Source: Anaerovorax odorimutans (GTDB lineage: Bacteria; Bacillota; Clostridia; Peptostreptococcales; Anaerovoracaceae). From it: a stretch of DNA of 52,385 bases. The stretch is taken from contig NZ_JANFXK010000021.1 in the NCBI RefSeq assembly GCF_024459955.1, forward strand, positions 1 to 52,385. Direction: 5' to 3'. Shown here one piece after another: positions 1 to 8,900 of the stretch (the stretch's first letter is position 1; the number at the start of each line of letters is the position of its first letter). The notes below the pieces were generated by a model. It ran no database searches. It was given only the letters and a program-made list of their open reading frames with translations, and was not told the origin of the DNA. A program made the translations under genes and the position numbers.

Positions 1-87
1 GTTCCCATCTCGAACACAGAAGTTAAGCTCCTTAGCGCTGATGATACTTGGCGGGCGACTGCCTGGGAAAGTAGGACGTTGCCGGTT
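1..87 (+). rRNA. rrf: 5S ribosomal RNA, 3' part
   Basis: The first ~87 bases match the body and 3' half of bacterial 5S rRNA: the CCATCTCGAACACAGAAGTTAAG segment region at 5-27 (loop B/helix III), then the helix IV/V segment and the closing GGACGTTGCCGG at about 74-86. The 5' part lies outside the window. It implies that an rRNA operon ends just here. A terminator follows within 4 bases. The exact 3' end is estimated. Confidence 0.93.
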
Positions 88-89
88 TG

Positions 90-124
90 AAAAGAGAGAC
101 TGCGAAAACAGTTTCTCTTTTTTA
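90..124 (+). terminator. Rho-independent terminator of the rRNA operon
   Basis: AAAAGAGAGACTG (90-102), loop CGAAAA, CAGTTTCTCTTTT (109-121) form a 13-bp stem with one G-T pair, followed by further T residues. It sits directly after the 5S gene and separates it from the pyrimidine operon. Confidence 0.9.
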
Positions 125-196
125 TTGCCCAGACAAAGGCGATGAGATTGTCTTGATGGAAGTGTCAGGGAAAAGAAAAAAGATTTGTCCTGCCTA

Positions 197-225
197 TTGA
201 CGTCTAAATAGCGGTATGGTATACT
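197..225 (+). promoter_or_regulatory. Sigma-A promoter of the pyr operon
   Basis: TTGACG (197-202) and TATACT (220-225) are separated by 17 bases. Transcription would begin near 232, giving a leader of only about 33 bases before pyrC. So short a leader leaves no room for a PyrR-binding attenuator of the Bacillus type, and no pyrR gene lies in the window. Any control here must act at the promoter or on enzyme activity (PyrI is present). Confidence 0.8.
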
Positions 226-264
226 ATCGAAGATTTAGGCTAAAACAAAAGAAAGGGAAAAGGT

Positions 265-1530
265 ATGAAAACATTACTGAAAAACGGAAATATTTTCACA
301 GGCAATGGATTCGAGAAAAGGGACGTTTTTGTTATTGACGGCCGCTTGTCTCTTTCCCATTTTGATAGATATGATGAAAGGATTGACTGTGATTCTTTCT
401 TCATAATTCCAGGTTTAGTTGATGTTCATGTACATCTTCGGGAACCTGGTTTTTTTTATAAAGAGTCCATCAAAACAGGGACAATGGCGGCTGCCAGAGG
501 CGGTTATACGGCTGTCTGTGCGATGCCAAATCTGAATCCGGTGCCATCGACAGCGTCAGCACTGCGGCAGCAGCTGGATATTATTGAAAGGGACGCAGTA
601 ATAAAAGTTTATCCTTATGGGACCATTACCAAGGAACAAAACGGCAGAGGCGCGCTTTCCGACATGGAGGCTATGAAGGACCAGGTAATCGCTTTTTCCG
701 ATGATGGAAAGGGCGTTCAGACCGGAGAACTTATGGAAGAAGCGATGATAAAGGCGAAAGCGCTCAATAAAATCATTGTTGCTCACTGTGAAGACGAGAC
801 TTTGCTGGATGGTGGCTATATTCACGATGGCAGCTATGCGAAAAAACACGGACATAAAGGTATATGCTCAGAAAGCGAGTGGGGGCAGGTAAAACGGGAT
901 ATCGAGCTCTGCAAAAAAACGGGTGCCCGTTATCATGTGTGCCACATTTCAACTAAAGAGACAGTTGCTTTGATTCGCCAGGCGAAGGCGGAGGGCGTGA
1001 AAATTACTTGTGAGACAACACCACATTACTTGATATTCTGCGATGAAGATCTGCAGGAAGACGGGCGCTTTAAAATGAACCCGCCGATCCGTTCCGCTGA
1101 GGACAGAGAGGCACTGATCGAAGGTCTGCTGGACGGGACCATCGATGTGATTGCCACAGACCACGCTCCCCACAGGCAGGAAGAAAAGAGCCGCGGACTG
1201 ACCGGAAGCGCCTTTGGGATTGTGGGACTGGAAACAGCCTTTCCGGTGCTCTATACGGCATTGGTCAAGACCGGTAAACTGTCCCTGGAAAAGCTGATTC
1301 ATCTCATGGCAGTGGCGCCGCGTCAGATCTTTGGCATGGAAGGTGGCTTCCTGCAGGAGGGACAGGTTGCGGACCTGACAGTTCTGGACCTCGAGGACAG
1401 TTACCGGGTCAATCCTGAAGAGTTTCTGTCCAAAGGGCGCAGTACGCCTTTTGAGGGCATGGAAGTCACGGGAAAAACCGTTGCTACCTTTGTAAATGGA
1501 GAAAAAGTTTATGAAAACAAGCATATATAA
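265..1530 (+). CDS. pyrC: Dihydroorotase
   Basis: Closes N-carbamoyl-aspartate to dihydroorotate, the third step of UMP synthesis. At 421 residues it has type I dihydroorotase length. The zinc motif HVHLREPG carries H55 and H57; further likely ligands are D146/D147 in AFSDDGKG, H174 (VAHCEDE) and H227 (HVCHIST). ATDHAPH holds the catalytic D299. The start has an AAAGGGAAAAGG ribosome site and is first in the operon behind the 197-225 promoter. Its end overlaps pyrK by 20 bases. Hydantoinase or allantoinase are the related alternatives, but the operon context settles it. Confidence 0.95.
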   Translation: MKTLLKNGNIFTGNGFEKRDVFVIDGRLSLSHFDRYDERIDCDSFFIIPGLVDVHVHLREPGFFYKESIKTGTMAAARGGYTAVCAMPNLNPVPSTASALRQQLDIIERDAVIKVYPYGTITKEQNGRGALSDMEAMKDQVIAFSDDGKGVQTGELMEEAMIKAKALNKIIVAHCEDETLLDGGYIHDGSYAKKHGHKGICSESEWGQVKRDIELCKKTGARYHVCHISTKETVALIRQAKAEGVKITCETTPHYLIFCDEDLQEDGRFKMNPPIRSAEDREALIEGLLDGTIDVIATDHAPHRQEEKSRGLTGSAFGIVGLETAFPVLYTALVKTGKLSLEKLIHLMAVAPRQIFGMEGGFLQEGQVADLTVLDLEDSYRVNPEEFLSKGRSTPFEGMEVTGKTVATFVNGEKVYENKHI

Positions 1531-2248
1531 GATACAATCCAATAGGGCGCTGAGAAGTGATATTTATGAAATGAAGCTGAAGGGGGATACTTCCTCCATT
1601 AAGGCTCCGGGACAGTTTGTCAATATAAAGATAGAAGGCCTTTATTTAAGGCGGCCGATCTCCATCTGTGACTGGGATCAGAACCAACTGACGATTATCT
1701 ACAAAGTTGTTGGAGAGGGTACGGAAAGAATGGCGCGGATGGCGCCGGGGCAGGAGCTGGACATCCTGGGACCGCTGGGAAACGGCTACGATTTGGACAA
1801 GATTGAAGCAGGAGCCAAGGAAAAGCGCCCTCTGCTGATCGGCGGAGGCGTGGGAATTCCGCCCATGTACGGGCTGGCGAAAGCTCTGCTTGATCGGAAA
1901 GTGCCCCCGGAAGTGATATTGGGATTCAATAAGAGCGAAGAAATTTTTTACGAAAAGGAATTTAAGGATTTGGGCGTGGATGTAAAGGTAACTACGGCCA
2001 ATGGAAGTTATGGAATAGAAGGCTTTGTGACAGATGCGACGAAGAATCCCGGCTACGTGTGCGCCTGCGGACCGGAGCCCATGCTGAAAGCCGTCTGGGA
2101 TAAGGCGGAGAATGGACAATTCAGCTTTGAAGCGCGGATGGCCTGCGGGTTCGGAGGCTGTATGGGATGCAGCTGCCAGACAAAATACGGAGCGAAGAGA
2201 ATCTGCAAGGAGGGCCCAGTGCTGGAAAAGGAGGAAATTCTATGGTAG
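1511..2248 (+). CDS. pyrK: Dihydroorotate dehydrogenase B, electron transfer subunit
   Basis: Passes electrons from PyrD to NAD+ through FAD and a 2Fe-2S cluster. The flavin-binding RRPISI (residues 48-52) and the nucleotide-binding GGGVGIPP (111-118) are visible. Cysteines 212, 217, 220 and 232 have the 5-3-12 spacing of known PyrK clusters. I chose the ATG at 1511, which has GGAG 10 bases upstream inside the pyrC end; an in-frame ATG at 1496 would add five residues but lacks a good site. It overlaps pyrC by 20 bases and pyrD by 7, so the three are likely translationally coupled. Confidence 0.94.
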   Translation: MKTSIYKIQSNRALRSDIYEMKLKGDTSSIKAPGQFVNIKIEGLYLRRPISICDWDQNQLTIIYKVVGEGTERMARMAPGQELDILGPLGNGYDLDKIEAGAKEKRPLLIGGGVGIPPMYGLAKALLDRKVPPEVILGFNKSEEIFYEKEFKDLGVDVKVTTANGSYGIEGFVTDATKNPGYVCACGPEPMLKAVWDKAENGQFSFEARMACGFGGCMGCSCQTKYGAKRICKEGPVLEKEEILW

Positions 2249-3153
2249 ATACAAGAGTGAGGCTCAGTGGTCTGACCCTGGAAAATCCGGTAATACCGGC
2301 CAGCGGTACCTTCGGCTACGGCAAGGAATACACAGAGTTTTATGATATCAACATACTGGGTTCCATTTCCTTCAAGGGGACTACAGCAGATCCAAGATTC
2401 GGCAACCCCCAGCCAAGGATCGCCGAATGCAGCCAGGGAATGATTAACTCCGTAGGTCTGCAGAACCCGGGACTGGAAGCAGTAATCAATAAAGAGCTTC
2501 CGGAGCTGGCAAAAATCTATAAAAAGCCGGTGATCGCCAATGTAAGCGGGTTCTCCATTGAGGAATATGCCAAATGCGCAGAGGCTATGGACCGGCAGCA
2601 GCAGGTGGGAATCATTGAAGTAAACGTCAGCTGCCCCAATGTCCATGACGGAGGGATGGCTTTCGGTGTGCTGCCGGAAAGCGCAGCTGAGGTAACGAAA
2701 GCAGTCAAGGCCGTGACGAAAAAGCCGGTCTACATCAAACTGAGCCCCAATGTAACGGATATTGTTTCCATCGCCAGAGCCTGTGAAGAAGCGGGTGCGG
2801 ATGGGCTGAGCCTGATTAACACTTTGCTGGGAATGCGCATTGATATTAAGAGACGGCAGCCGGTGATCGCCAATAAGATGGGAGGCTTTTCCGGCCCGGC
2901 TATTTTCCCGATCGCCGTGAGAATGGTCTATCAGGTGGCTAAAGCGGTAAATATTCCGGTAATCGGTATGGGCGGCGTTTCTTCGGCACGGGATGTAGTT
3001 GAAATGATGATGGCCGGGGCCACAGCAGTTCAGGTGGGGGCAGCAAACCTGGTAAACCCTTACGCATGTAAAGAAATCATCGAAGAACTTCCGCTTCTTT
3101 TAGAAGAACTGGGAATCGATCGATTGGAAGATATTATAGGAATCGCAGAGTAG
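2242..3153 (+). CDS. pyrD: Dihydroorotate dehydrogenase B (NAD+), catalytic subunit
   Basis: FMN enzyme that oxidises dihydroorotate to orotate. It has 303 residues, starting MVDTRVRLSG, after AAGGAGG with good spacing. NPVIPASGTFGYG is the typical N-terminal motif of the class 1 enzyme. The catalytic base of class 1B is a cysteine, here C131 in NVSCPNV. The FMN phosphate site lies in GMGGVSSARD and the stretch around GATAVQVG. The adjoining pyrK confirms the NAD-dependent heterotetramer class. A longer reading frame extends upstream inside pyrK, but the ribosome site fixes the ATG at 2242. Confidence 0.95.
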   Translation: MVDTRVRLSGLTLENPVIPASGTFGYGKEYTEFYDINILGSISFKGTTADPRFGNPQPRIAECSQGMINSVGLQNPGLEAVINKELPELAKIYKKPVIANVSGFSIEEYAKCAEAMDRQQQVGIIEVNVSCPNVHDGGMAFGVLPESAAEVTKAVKAVTKKPVYIKLSPNVTDIVSIARACEEAGADGLSLINTLLGMRIDIKRRQPVIANKMGGFSGPAIFPIAVRMVYQVAKAVNIPVIGMGGVSSARDVVEMMMAGATAVQVGAANLVNPYACKEIIEELPLLLEELGIDRLEDIIGIAE

Positions 3154-3165
3154 AGGAGGTAAATG

Positions 3166-3867
3166 ATGGGAAAAGATGTAATCGTTGCCCTGGATTTTAA
3201 AAGCGGCAAAGAAGCCCTGAGCTTTTTGGATAAGTTTACAGGGAGAAAACTTTATGTAAAGGTGGGCATGGAGCTGTATTATGCCGAAGGACCCGAAATT
3301 ATTAAAGAAATCAAGAAAAGAGGACATAAGCTGTTCCTGGATTTAAAGCTCCACGATATTCCCAATACAGTGGAGAAGGCGATGGCGGTCCTTTCCAGGC
3401 TGGATGTGGATATGGTCAATCTGCACGCCGCAGGGACCATCGACATGATGAAGGCTGCCCTGAGGGGACTGACCAGAGAAGACGGCACAAGACCTTTGCT
3501 TATTGCAGTGACTCAGCTGACATCGACCAGCCAGGAACGGATGACAGAGGAGCTTTTGATCGACGAGGATATTGATAAGGTCGTGATTCGCTATGCGGAA
3601 AACGCGGATATGGCCGGTTTGGACGGAGTGGTATGTTCTCCGCTGGAGGCAGGAAAGATCCATGACGCATGCGGAAGGGATTTCCTGACCGTGACGCCGG
3701 GAGTGCGGTTTGATGACGCATCCAGGGGCGATCAGGTGCGGGTGACCACCCCTGCCAAGGCAAAAGAACTGGGTTCCGATTACATCGTAGTAGGAAGACC
3801 CATTACCCAGGCCGACGATCCGGTGGCCGCATATGATCGTTGTATGAAAGATTTTGTGGAGGTGTAA
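3166..3867 (+). CDS. pyrF: Orotidine 5'-phosphate decarboxylase
   Basis: Decarboxylates OMP to UMP, the last step of the pathway. 233 residues, usual for the short bacterial class. [12 protein letters not shown] holds the catalytic charge network, with D59, K61 and D64. The phosphate-binding region VVGRPIT is near the C-terminus. Two ATG codons are adjacent (3163 and 3166); AGGAGGT at 3154-3160 is better spaced for the second. It follows pyrD by 12 bases and precedes pyrE by 2. Confidence 0.94.
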   Translation: MGKDVIVALDFKSGKEALSFLDKFTGRKLYVKVGMELYYAEGPEIIKEIKKRGHKLFLDLKLHDIPNTVEKAMAVLSRLDVDMVNLHAAGTIDMMKAALRGLTREDGTRPLLIAVTQLTSTSQERMTEELLIDEDIDKVVIRYAENADMAGLDGVVCSPLEAGKIHDACGRDFLTVTPGVRFDDASRGDQVRVTTPAKAKELGSDYIVVGRPITQADDPVAAYDRCMKDFVEV

Positions 3868-3869
3868 AG

Positions 3870-4508
3870 ATGAAACAGGAGATTGCAAAGGGACTGCTGT
3901 CAATCGGAGCAGTATTTTTAAGACCTGACGAGCCTTTTACGTGGGCCAGCGGCATTAAAAGTCCGATCTATTGTGACAACCGGCTGACTCTGACAGCGCC
4001 GGAAGTGCGCATTAAAGTAGAAGAAGGCCTGGCAGAGGTTGTGCGGGAACATTACCCGGAATGTGAAGTGCTGATGGGTACCAGCACCGCCGGTATCGCT
4101 CACGCAGCCATCACAGGGCATATTATGGGCCTGCCCATGGGTTATGTGAGAGGTTCGGCAAAGGACCACGGCAGAACCAATCAGATTGAAGGAAAACTGG
4201 AAAAGAGCCAGAAGGTGGTAGTCATAGAAGACCTGATTTCCACAGGCGGCTCAGTTTTGGAGACGGTAGAAGCGCTGCGCAGCGCCGGGGCTCAGGTATT
4301 GGGAATTGCCAGCATTTTTACATATGGAATGGCAAAAGGCATTGAAAGAATGGCAGCCTCTGACATCAAAAATGTGAGCCTCTGCGATCTGGACACTCTG
4401 GTAGAGGTCGCTGCGGAAGAGGGTTATATTAAGAAAGAAGATGTGGAAAGGCTGATAACATTTAGAAATAACCCTTCGGATGAAGGATGGATGAAAGGAG
4501 ATAAATAA
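3870..4508 (+). CDS. pyrE: Orotate phosphoribosyltransferase
   Basis: Joins orotate to PRPP to make OMP. 212 residues. The PRPP-binding motif VVVIEDLISTGGSV is at 116-129, and the flexible loop with KDHGRTNQIEG (98-108) carries the catalytic lysine and histidine type residues. The ATG at 3870 has GGAGG 5 bases upstream, at the end of pyrF. The stop codon is directly followed by the ATG of pyrB. Confidence 0.94.
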   Translation: MKQEIAKGLLSIGAVFLRPDEPFTWASGIKSPIYCDNRLTLTAPEVRIKVEEGLAEVVREHYPECEVLMGTSTAGIAHAAITGHIMGLPMGYVRGSAKDHGRTNQIEGKLEKSQKVVVIEDLISTGGSVLETVEALRSAGAQVLGIASIFTYGMAKGIERMAASDIKNVSLCDLDTLVEVAAEEGYIKKEDVERLITFRNNPSDEGWMKGDK

Positions 4509-5432
4509 ATGAGTGAAACAATTCGCAATCTGATTAGCATTTTGGATATGTCGGTGGAGGAGATCGATCATCTGATCGCCGTCGCCGATGACATTGTGGC
4601 AAACCACGATCAATACGAAGATATATGTAAAGGTAAAAAGCTGGCAACGCTGTTTTTCGAGCCCAGCACCAGGACCAGACTCAGCTTCGAAGCAGCTATG
4701 CTGGAACTGGGCGGATCGGTTCTGGGATTTTCAGAAGCTTCATCCAGTTCAGCAGCTAAGGGTGAAAGTGTCAGCGATACCGTGAGAACGGTGGGCTGCT
4801 ATGCGGATATCATAGCTATGCGTCATCCAAAGGAAGGCGCGCCGCTGGTGGCATCCAGAAGAACGACGGTACCGATCATCAATGCCGGTGACGGCGGACA
4901 TCACCATCCGACCCAGACCCTGACCGACCTTCTGACTATCAAACGTAAAAAAGGCGAGCTGGGCAATATCACTCTGGGCCTGTGCGGAGATCTGCAGTTC
5001 GGCCGTACCGTTCACTCACTGATTGAGGCCATGCTTCGCTACCCCAACGTAAAATTCGTGCTCATTTCGCCGGAGGAGCTGAAAGTGCCGGAGTACATCA
5101 GAGAAGAGCTGCGCAAGGCCGGCGTGGAATGGTGCGAGGTTGAGAGCATGGAGGAAGTCATGCCTCAGCTGGACGTACTGTATATGACAAGAGTACAGAG
5201 GGAGCGCTTCTTCAATGAAGAGGATTATGTGAGATTAAAGGATACCTATATCTTGGATATGGATAAACTGGAAAACGCCAAGAAGGACCTGACGATCATG
5301 CATCCGCTACCAAGGGTAAACGAGATTTCCGTCAAAGTTGACGATGATCCGAGAGCCTGCTATTTCGAACAGGCTCTGTGCGGAAAGCATATCAGGATGG
5401 CGCTGATCTTAAATCTGTTAGGTATTAAATAA
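4509..5432 (+). CDS. pyrB: Aspartate carbamoyltransferase, catalytic chain
   Basis: Condenses carbamoyl phosphate and aspartate, the committed step of pyrimidine synthesis. 307 residues. Carbamoyl phosphate is bound by STRTR (53-57) and HPTQ (133-136); K84 in the 80s loop (SSSAAKGES) completes the site from the next subunit. HPLPRVNEI is the usual 240s-loop region. AAGGAGATAA precedes the start, which abuts pyrE. Since pyrI follows, the enzyme should form the allosteric catalytic/regulatory complex. Confidence 0.95.
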   Translation: MSETIRNLISILDMSVEEIDHLIAVADDIVANHDQYEDICKGKKLATLFFEPSTRTRLSFEAAMLELGGSVLGFSEASSSSAAKGESVSDTVRTVGCYADIIAMRHPKEGAPLVASRRTTVPIINAGDGGHHHPTQTLTDLLTIKRKKGELGNITLGLCGDLQFGRTVHSLIEAMLRYPNVKFVLISPEELKVPEYIREELRKAGVEWCEVESMEEVMPQLDVLYMTRVQRERFFNEEDYVRLKDTYILDMDKLENAKKDLTIMHPLPRVNEISVKVDDDPRACYFEQALCGKHIRMALILNLLGIK

Positions 5433-5445
5433 GGAGGGATAGAAC

Positions 5446-5871
5446 ATGAATATCGACGGTGTAACGACTGGAATCGTTTTGGATCATATCAAAGCGGGCA
5501 AAAGTATGCAAATATACAACTATCTGGGGCTGGACAAGCTGGACTGCAGCGTTGCGGTGGTACAGAACGTGCGCAGCAGCAAATATGGAAAAAAGGATAT
5601 CATTAAGATCGATGATGAGATCGAGCTGGATTTTGAAATGCTGGGATACATCGACAGCAATATTACCATCAACCGGGTCAAGGATGGCGTGCTGACTAAG
5701 AAAGAGCATCTGGAATTGCCGGAGACGCTGACCAACATAATCAAGTGCAAGAATCCGAGATGCATTACCTCGGTGGAGCAGGAGATCACTCACGTGTTCA
5801 AACTGGCGGATAGGGAAAAGAAAATCTACCGCTGCGCGTACTGCGATGTAGAGCATAAAGAGTATAAATAA
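5446..5871 (+). CDS. pyrI: Aspartate carbamoyltransferase, regulatory chain
   Basis: Binds nucleotides and modulates PyrB. 141 residues. The N-terminal allosteric domain (1-95) begins MNIDGVTTGIVLDHI. The C-terminal zinc domain has C101, C106, C130 and C133 in CKNPRC and CAYC. AGGAGGG lies upstream. PyrI with a short leader suggests feedback on the enzyme rather than attenuation as the main control. It is the last gene clearly belonging to the pyr operon. Confidence 0.95.
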   Translation: MNIDGVTTGIVLDHIKAGKSMQIYNYLGLDKLDCSVAVVQNVRSSKYGKKDIIKIDDEIELDFEMLGYIDSNITINRVKDGVLTKKEHLELPETLTNIIKCKNPRCITSVEQEITHVFKLADREKKIYRCAYCDVEHKEYK

Positions 5872-5938
5872 CGGATAGAAAACTGCCGCATGAAGAAAAA
5901 GACGTTGAATATTTTTTGACAGGAAGGAGAATCGTGCA

Positions 5939-6817
5939 GTGTTTGAACTTATACAGGCAGGTGAACGGACTTATTACATTGACAATCCCAATATCATGGG
6001 AATCTATAAATTGAACGATCAGGAGGTTTGTCTGATCGACAGCGGAAACGGGGACAAGGCGGCGGAGGAGATACAGAATATCCTGACCCAGCAGGGGTGG
6101 AAGCTGAAATTCATCATCAATACCCACACCCACATCGATCATCTGGGAGGAAACCGCTATTTGATGGAAAAGTGGGAGTGCCCGGCATACGCTACCAATA
6201 TCGACAATGCCTTTGCCAACTATGAGACCTTGGAAGCGGCATATATGTACGGCGGCTATCCGTGCAATGACTTGAATCGCGTATTCAACCATCCGGGGCC
6301 CATCGGCTTTCTCGATATTGAGGATTTTGATCTGCCGGAAGGCCTGGAATACATACGTCTGCCAGGGCACAGCTTCGGTATGATCGGGATTAAAACCTCG
6401 GATGAAGTCTGGTTTTTGGCGGACAGCGTCCTCAACAGCAAGTGTCTGGAAAAATACCAGTTCGGTTATCTGGTGGATGTGGAAGGCTATATGAATACGC
6501 TGAAACTTCTGCAGACTCTGGAGGGCAAGCTGTTCCTTCCGGCTCATGGGGATGTGGTCTCCGATATACGGCCTCTGGCGCAGGGGAACCTGGAAAATAT
6601 CCGTAAAAATATTGATGGTCTGCTGGAGGATTGCCGGGGCGGAAAGAATTTCGACCTGATTTTGAAAGGCGTCTATGACCGGTATAAGATGAAAGCCAAT
6701 GTGGTTCAAAACGCACTGGTGGGATCGACGCTGAGGTGTTACCTGACGTATTTGCAGGACAGCGGCAGGCTGGAATGTTATTTTGAAGATAATATCATGA
6801 AGTGGAAAACCGTGTAA
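5939..6817 (+). CDS. Metallo-beta-lactamase-fold hydrolase
   Basis: Starts at a GTG with AGGAAGGAGA upstream; 292 residues. Metal-binding residues of the superfamily are in order: THTHIDHLGG (H63, H65, D67, H68), GHS (H145), AD (D163) and PAHGD (H204). The C-terminal ~80 residues look like the helical tail common to this branch. Substrate unknown: members include glyoxalase II-like and other hydrolases. It lies 67 bases after pyrI on the same strand with no clear promoter, and a terminator follows it, so it may be read through from the pyr operon, but a functional tie to pyrimidines is not shown. Confidence 0.8.
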   Translation: MFELIQAGERTYYIDNPNIMGIYKLNDQEVCLIDSGNGDKAAEEIQNILTQQGWKLKFIINTHTHIDHLGGNRYLMEKWECPAYATNIDNAFANYETLEAAYMYGGYPCNDLNRVFNHPGPIGFLDIEDFDLPEGLEYIRLPGHSFGMIGIKTSDEVWFLADSVLNSKCLEKYQFGYLVDVEGYMNTLKLLQTLEGKLFLPAHGDVVSDIRPLAQGNLENIRKNIDGLLEDCRGGKNFDLILKGVYDRYKMKANVVQNALVGSTLRCYLTYLQDSGRLECYFEDNIMKWKTV

Positions 6818-6831
6818 CGGTTTGATGAAAA

Positions 6832-6861
6832 AAGGAGGCCGCAAGTGCTGGCTTCCTTTTT
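6832..6861. terminator. Bidirectional terminator between the hydrolase gene and deoC
   Basis: AAGGAGGCC (6832-6840), a 9-base loop, and GGCTTCCTT (6850-6858) pair with one G-T, with A residues before and T residues after. It serves the plus-strand hydrolase gene and the converging deoC. Confidence 0.85.
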
Positions 6862-6879
6862 ATGTACAATATTGTATCT

Positions 6880-7536
6880 CTATTTTATCGCTTCCATAAT
6901 AACCACTGATGCGCTGGCGCCGATGCGGTCCGCTCCCAGGCGGAGCATTTCCTTTGTCACCAAAACGTCGCGGATTCCCCCGGAGGCTTTAATCATAATT
7001 TGGTCCCCAACGGTTTCCTTAATCAGAGCAACGGTATGCGGCGTGGCTCCGGATTTGCCAAAGCCTGTGGATGTCTTGACAAACGCGGCGCCGGCTTCCA
7101 CCGCCAGCTGGCAGCCCTTAACAATTTCCTCATCCGTCAGCAGACAAACCTCCAGAATGACCTTCACGATAGCCTTATGCTGTCCGGAAGCTTCCGCCAC
7201 TTTTTCGATTTCATCTCTTACATAATCGTAGCGCCCTTCTTTCAAAGCGCCGATATTGATCACCATATCAATTTCGTCAGCACCGTTTTTACAGGCCGCC
7301 ACTGCTTCGTAGACCTTGGATTCCGTGGATTCCATACCCAAAGGAAATCCAACGACACTGGCAATTTTTATTCCTGTATCCGCCAGCTCCTTTGCAGCCA
7401 GAGGTACATAGCAGCCGTGGACACAGACAGCATAAAAATCGTACTTCTTGGCCTCGCCGCACAGCTTGATAATATCCGCCGAAGTGGCGTCCGCTTTCAG
7501 GTTGGTATGATCAAAGTATTTGTTCAATGGTTTCAT
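6880..7536 (-). CDS. deoC: Deoxyribose-phosphate aldolase
   Basis: Splits 2-deoxyribose 5-phosphate to glyceraldehyde 3-phosphate and acetaldehyde in deoxynucleoside breakdown. 218 residues, the usual length. The Schiff-base lysine is K154 in FVKTSTGF; the second lysine is in MIKASGG; the acidic residues of DEIDMVIN complete the site. GAGGAG lies 8 bases upstream of the ATG. It stands alone, without deoABD or a nucleoside transporter, so its regulation is not evident. Confidence 0.93.
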   Translation of the reverse strand: MKPLNKYFDHTNLKADATSADIIKLCGEAKKYDFYAVCVHGCYVPLAAKELADTGIKIASVVGFPLGMESTESKVYEAVAACKNGADEIDMVINIGALKEGRYDYVRDEIEKVAEASGQHKAIVKVILEVCLLTDEEIVKGCQLAVEAGAAFVKTSTGFGKSGATPHTVALIKETVGDQIMIKASGGIRDVLVTKEMLRLGADRIGASASVVIMEAIK

Positions 7537-7568
7537 CTATCAATCTCCTCACTCAACTATTTGTTTTA

Positions 7569-7597
7569 ATTATATCATAAGTTCGGCGCAGATAAAA
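7569..7597 (-). promoter_or_regulatory. Probable promoter of deoC
   Basis: Read on the minus strand, a perfect TATAAT occupies 7574-7569, 33 bases upstream of the start codon. The -35 at 17-base spacing (TTTTAT) is poor, so the promoter may need an activator or be weak. Confidence 0.5.
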
Positions 7598-7659
7598 ACA
7601 GGTTCTTGCCTGATTGCCCGCAGCCGCCGGGAATATCGGGTGAAAAATAGCGGTGAGCA

Positions 7660-7688
7660 TTGCGGCAGCACGGATTTTGTCGTATAAT
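7660..7688 (+). promoter_or_regulatory. Sigma-A promoter of the SHOCT-tailed protein gene
   Basis: TTGCGG (7660-7665), 17 bases, TATAAT (7683-7688), 44 bases upstream of the start codon, with AAGGAGGGTC just before the ATG. Confidence 0.7.
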
Positions 7689-7731
7689 AAAGCGAATTGT
7701 AATTGTGTGTTAAAAAATTAAGGAGGGTCAT

Positions 7732-8838
7732 ATGAGAAAGCTGCGGATTCTTTTTTCACTGTTTGTAATCATGCTCCTGGCTGCACCCTTTAGCTATGGA
7801 GCGAAGCAGTCTTTTGGGGACGGAAAGATTGAGGTCGATATGCCCGACGGCTGGCAGGTGGTCGATGAAGCCGACTATGAGAGCGTGGTACGGGCCGTGT
7901 GCGGCTGCACCCAGGAAACAGCCGCCGGGTACATGGAATACTTCCATAGTATCATGATGGCTGAGGATCCAAGTGCTGACCCCAAAGCCATGATGCAGCT
8001 GCTGTACACTACGGAATATGAGGAAGACAGACAGGCGGATTTCAACGAATATTCAAGAGAAGAGCTGGAAGACTTCTGCCGGGATGAGGACGGAAAAACG
8101 GTGCTGCAGGACGCTATTCTTTTTCTGACCTTCGGAGCGCCGGAAATAGGAGACGAATTTGAGGTCCTTTCAACTGATTGGGGCAATTTCATACATGCGC
8201 AGGTAAGAGAGCGGACAGACAGCCCCGGCGCTTACATTTATCATCAGGTATACTTTACCATGCGGGACAGCGCAGTCATAACCTTCTGCCTTACTACCAA
8301 TGGCCCGCCGGCAAAGAAATCCCTACAGGATATGGAGTCTGCCGTCACCAGTTTTTCCGACAGCGGCTGGTATGACAGTTATACGGTCTATGGCGAAGAT
8401 GACGGTGATTATGAAGACTACGACTATGGCACCGACGGCGATGTCTGGACCTCATTTATCGTTATAGCGATTATATTGGTCATAGGAGGGGGACTTGCCG
8501 CACAGAAAAAAAGAGGAATGTCGAGTTCCCGTATGCGGCGTGCTGCCTCAAATAAGGGGCAAGGAGGCGGACAGCAGCAAAGCGATCGCAGTATGGACCG
8601 CCATACGGCCTTTTCCTCATCAGAGACGGAGAAAAAAGGGCGGATTAAGATTCCAAAGATGAAGTCTGTGAAGGCGGACGGAAAGATGGTCCAGGTACGA
8701 AACGAAAGCACGGGCAGAGCCAAGACCCCGGATGAGAGCTATATGGAAAGCCTGCGTACTCTGCTGGATTCAGGGCTTCTTACAAAAGAAGAGTATCAGG
8801 ACATGATCGAGGCACATAATCGAAATAAACGTATATGA
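7732..8838 (+). CDS. Membrane-anchored protein with extracytoplasmic domain and SHOCT-like tail
   Basis: 368 residues, not assigned to a named family. An N-terminal signal peptide (KLRILFSLFVIMLLAAPFSYG) is followed by an outside domain of about 200 residues. A very acidic, Tyr-rich stretch GEDDGDYEDYDYGTDGD (about 222-238) leads into one membrane span (about 240-257). The cytoplasmic tail is basic and Gln/Ser-rich and ends in a helical segment, SLRTLLDSGLLTKEEYQDMI, that resembles the SHOCT (short C-terminal oligomerisation) motif. The gene has its own promoter and terminator. Function unknown; a role in envelope sensing or an oligomeric membrane assembly is speculation. Confidence 0.75.
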   Translation: MRKLRILFSLFVIMLLAAPFSYGAKQSFGDGKIEVDMPDGWQVVDEADYESVVRAVCGCTQETAAGYMEYFHSIMMAEDPSADPKAMMQLLYTTEYEEDRQADFNEYSREELEDFCRDEDGKTVLQDAILFLTFGAPEIGDEFEVLSTDWGNFIHAQVRERTDSPGAYIYHQVYFTMRDSAVITFCLTTNGPPAKKSLQDMESAVTSFSDSGWYDSYTVYGEDDGDYEDYDYGTDGDVWTSFIVIAIILVIGGGLAAQKKRGMSSSRMRRAASNKGQGGGQQQSDRSMDRHTAFSSSETEKKGRIKIPKMKSVKADGKMVQVRNESTGRAKTPDESYMESLRTLLDSGLLTKEEYQDMIEAHNRNKRI

Positions 8839-8849
8839 CAGAAGCAACG

Positions 8850-8875
8850 AAAACCCTGGCGTATGCTGGGGTTTT
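8850..8875 (+). terminator. Hairpin terminator before metF
   Basis: AAAACCCTGGC, loop GTAT, GCTGGGGTTTT form an 11-bp stem with two wobble pairs (8850-8860/8865-8875). The T run is part of the stem. It ends the preceding gene, or could act as an attenuator 25 bases before metF. No SAM riboswitch or T-box fits in the 62-base gap. Confidence 0.65.
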
Positions 8876-8900
8876 AACAAATAAACTACAGGAGGACAAC

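Noticed and set aside
1496-1510. Upstream ATG as the pyrK start
   Set aside because: The ATG at 1511 has GGAG at proper distance and matches the family's N-terminus better.
8839-8900. SAM riboswitch or T-box before metF
   Set aside because: The gap is 62 bases and holds only a simple 11-bp hairpin; neither RNA class fits.
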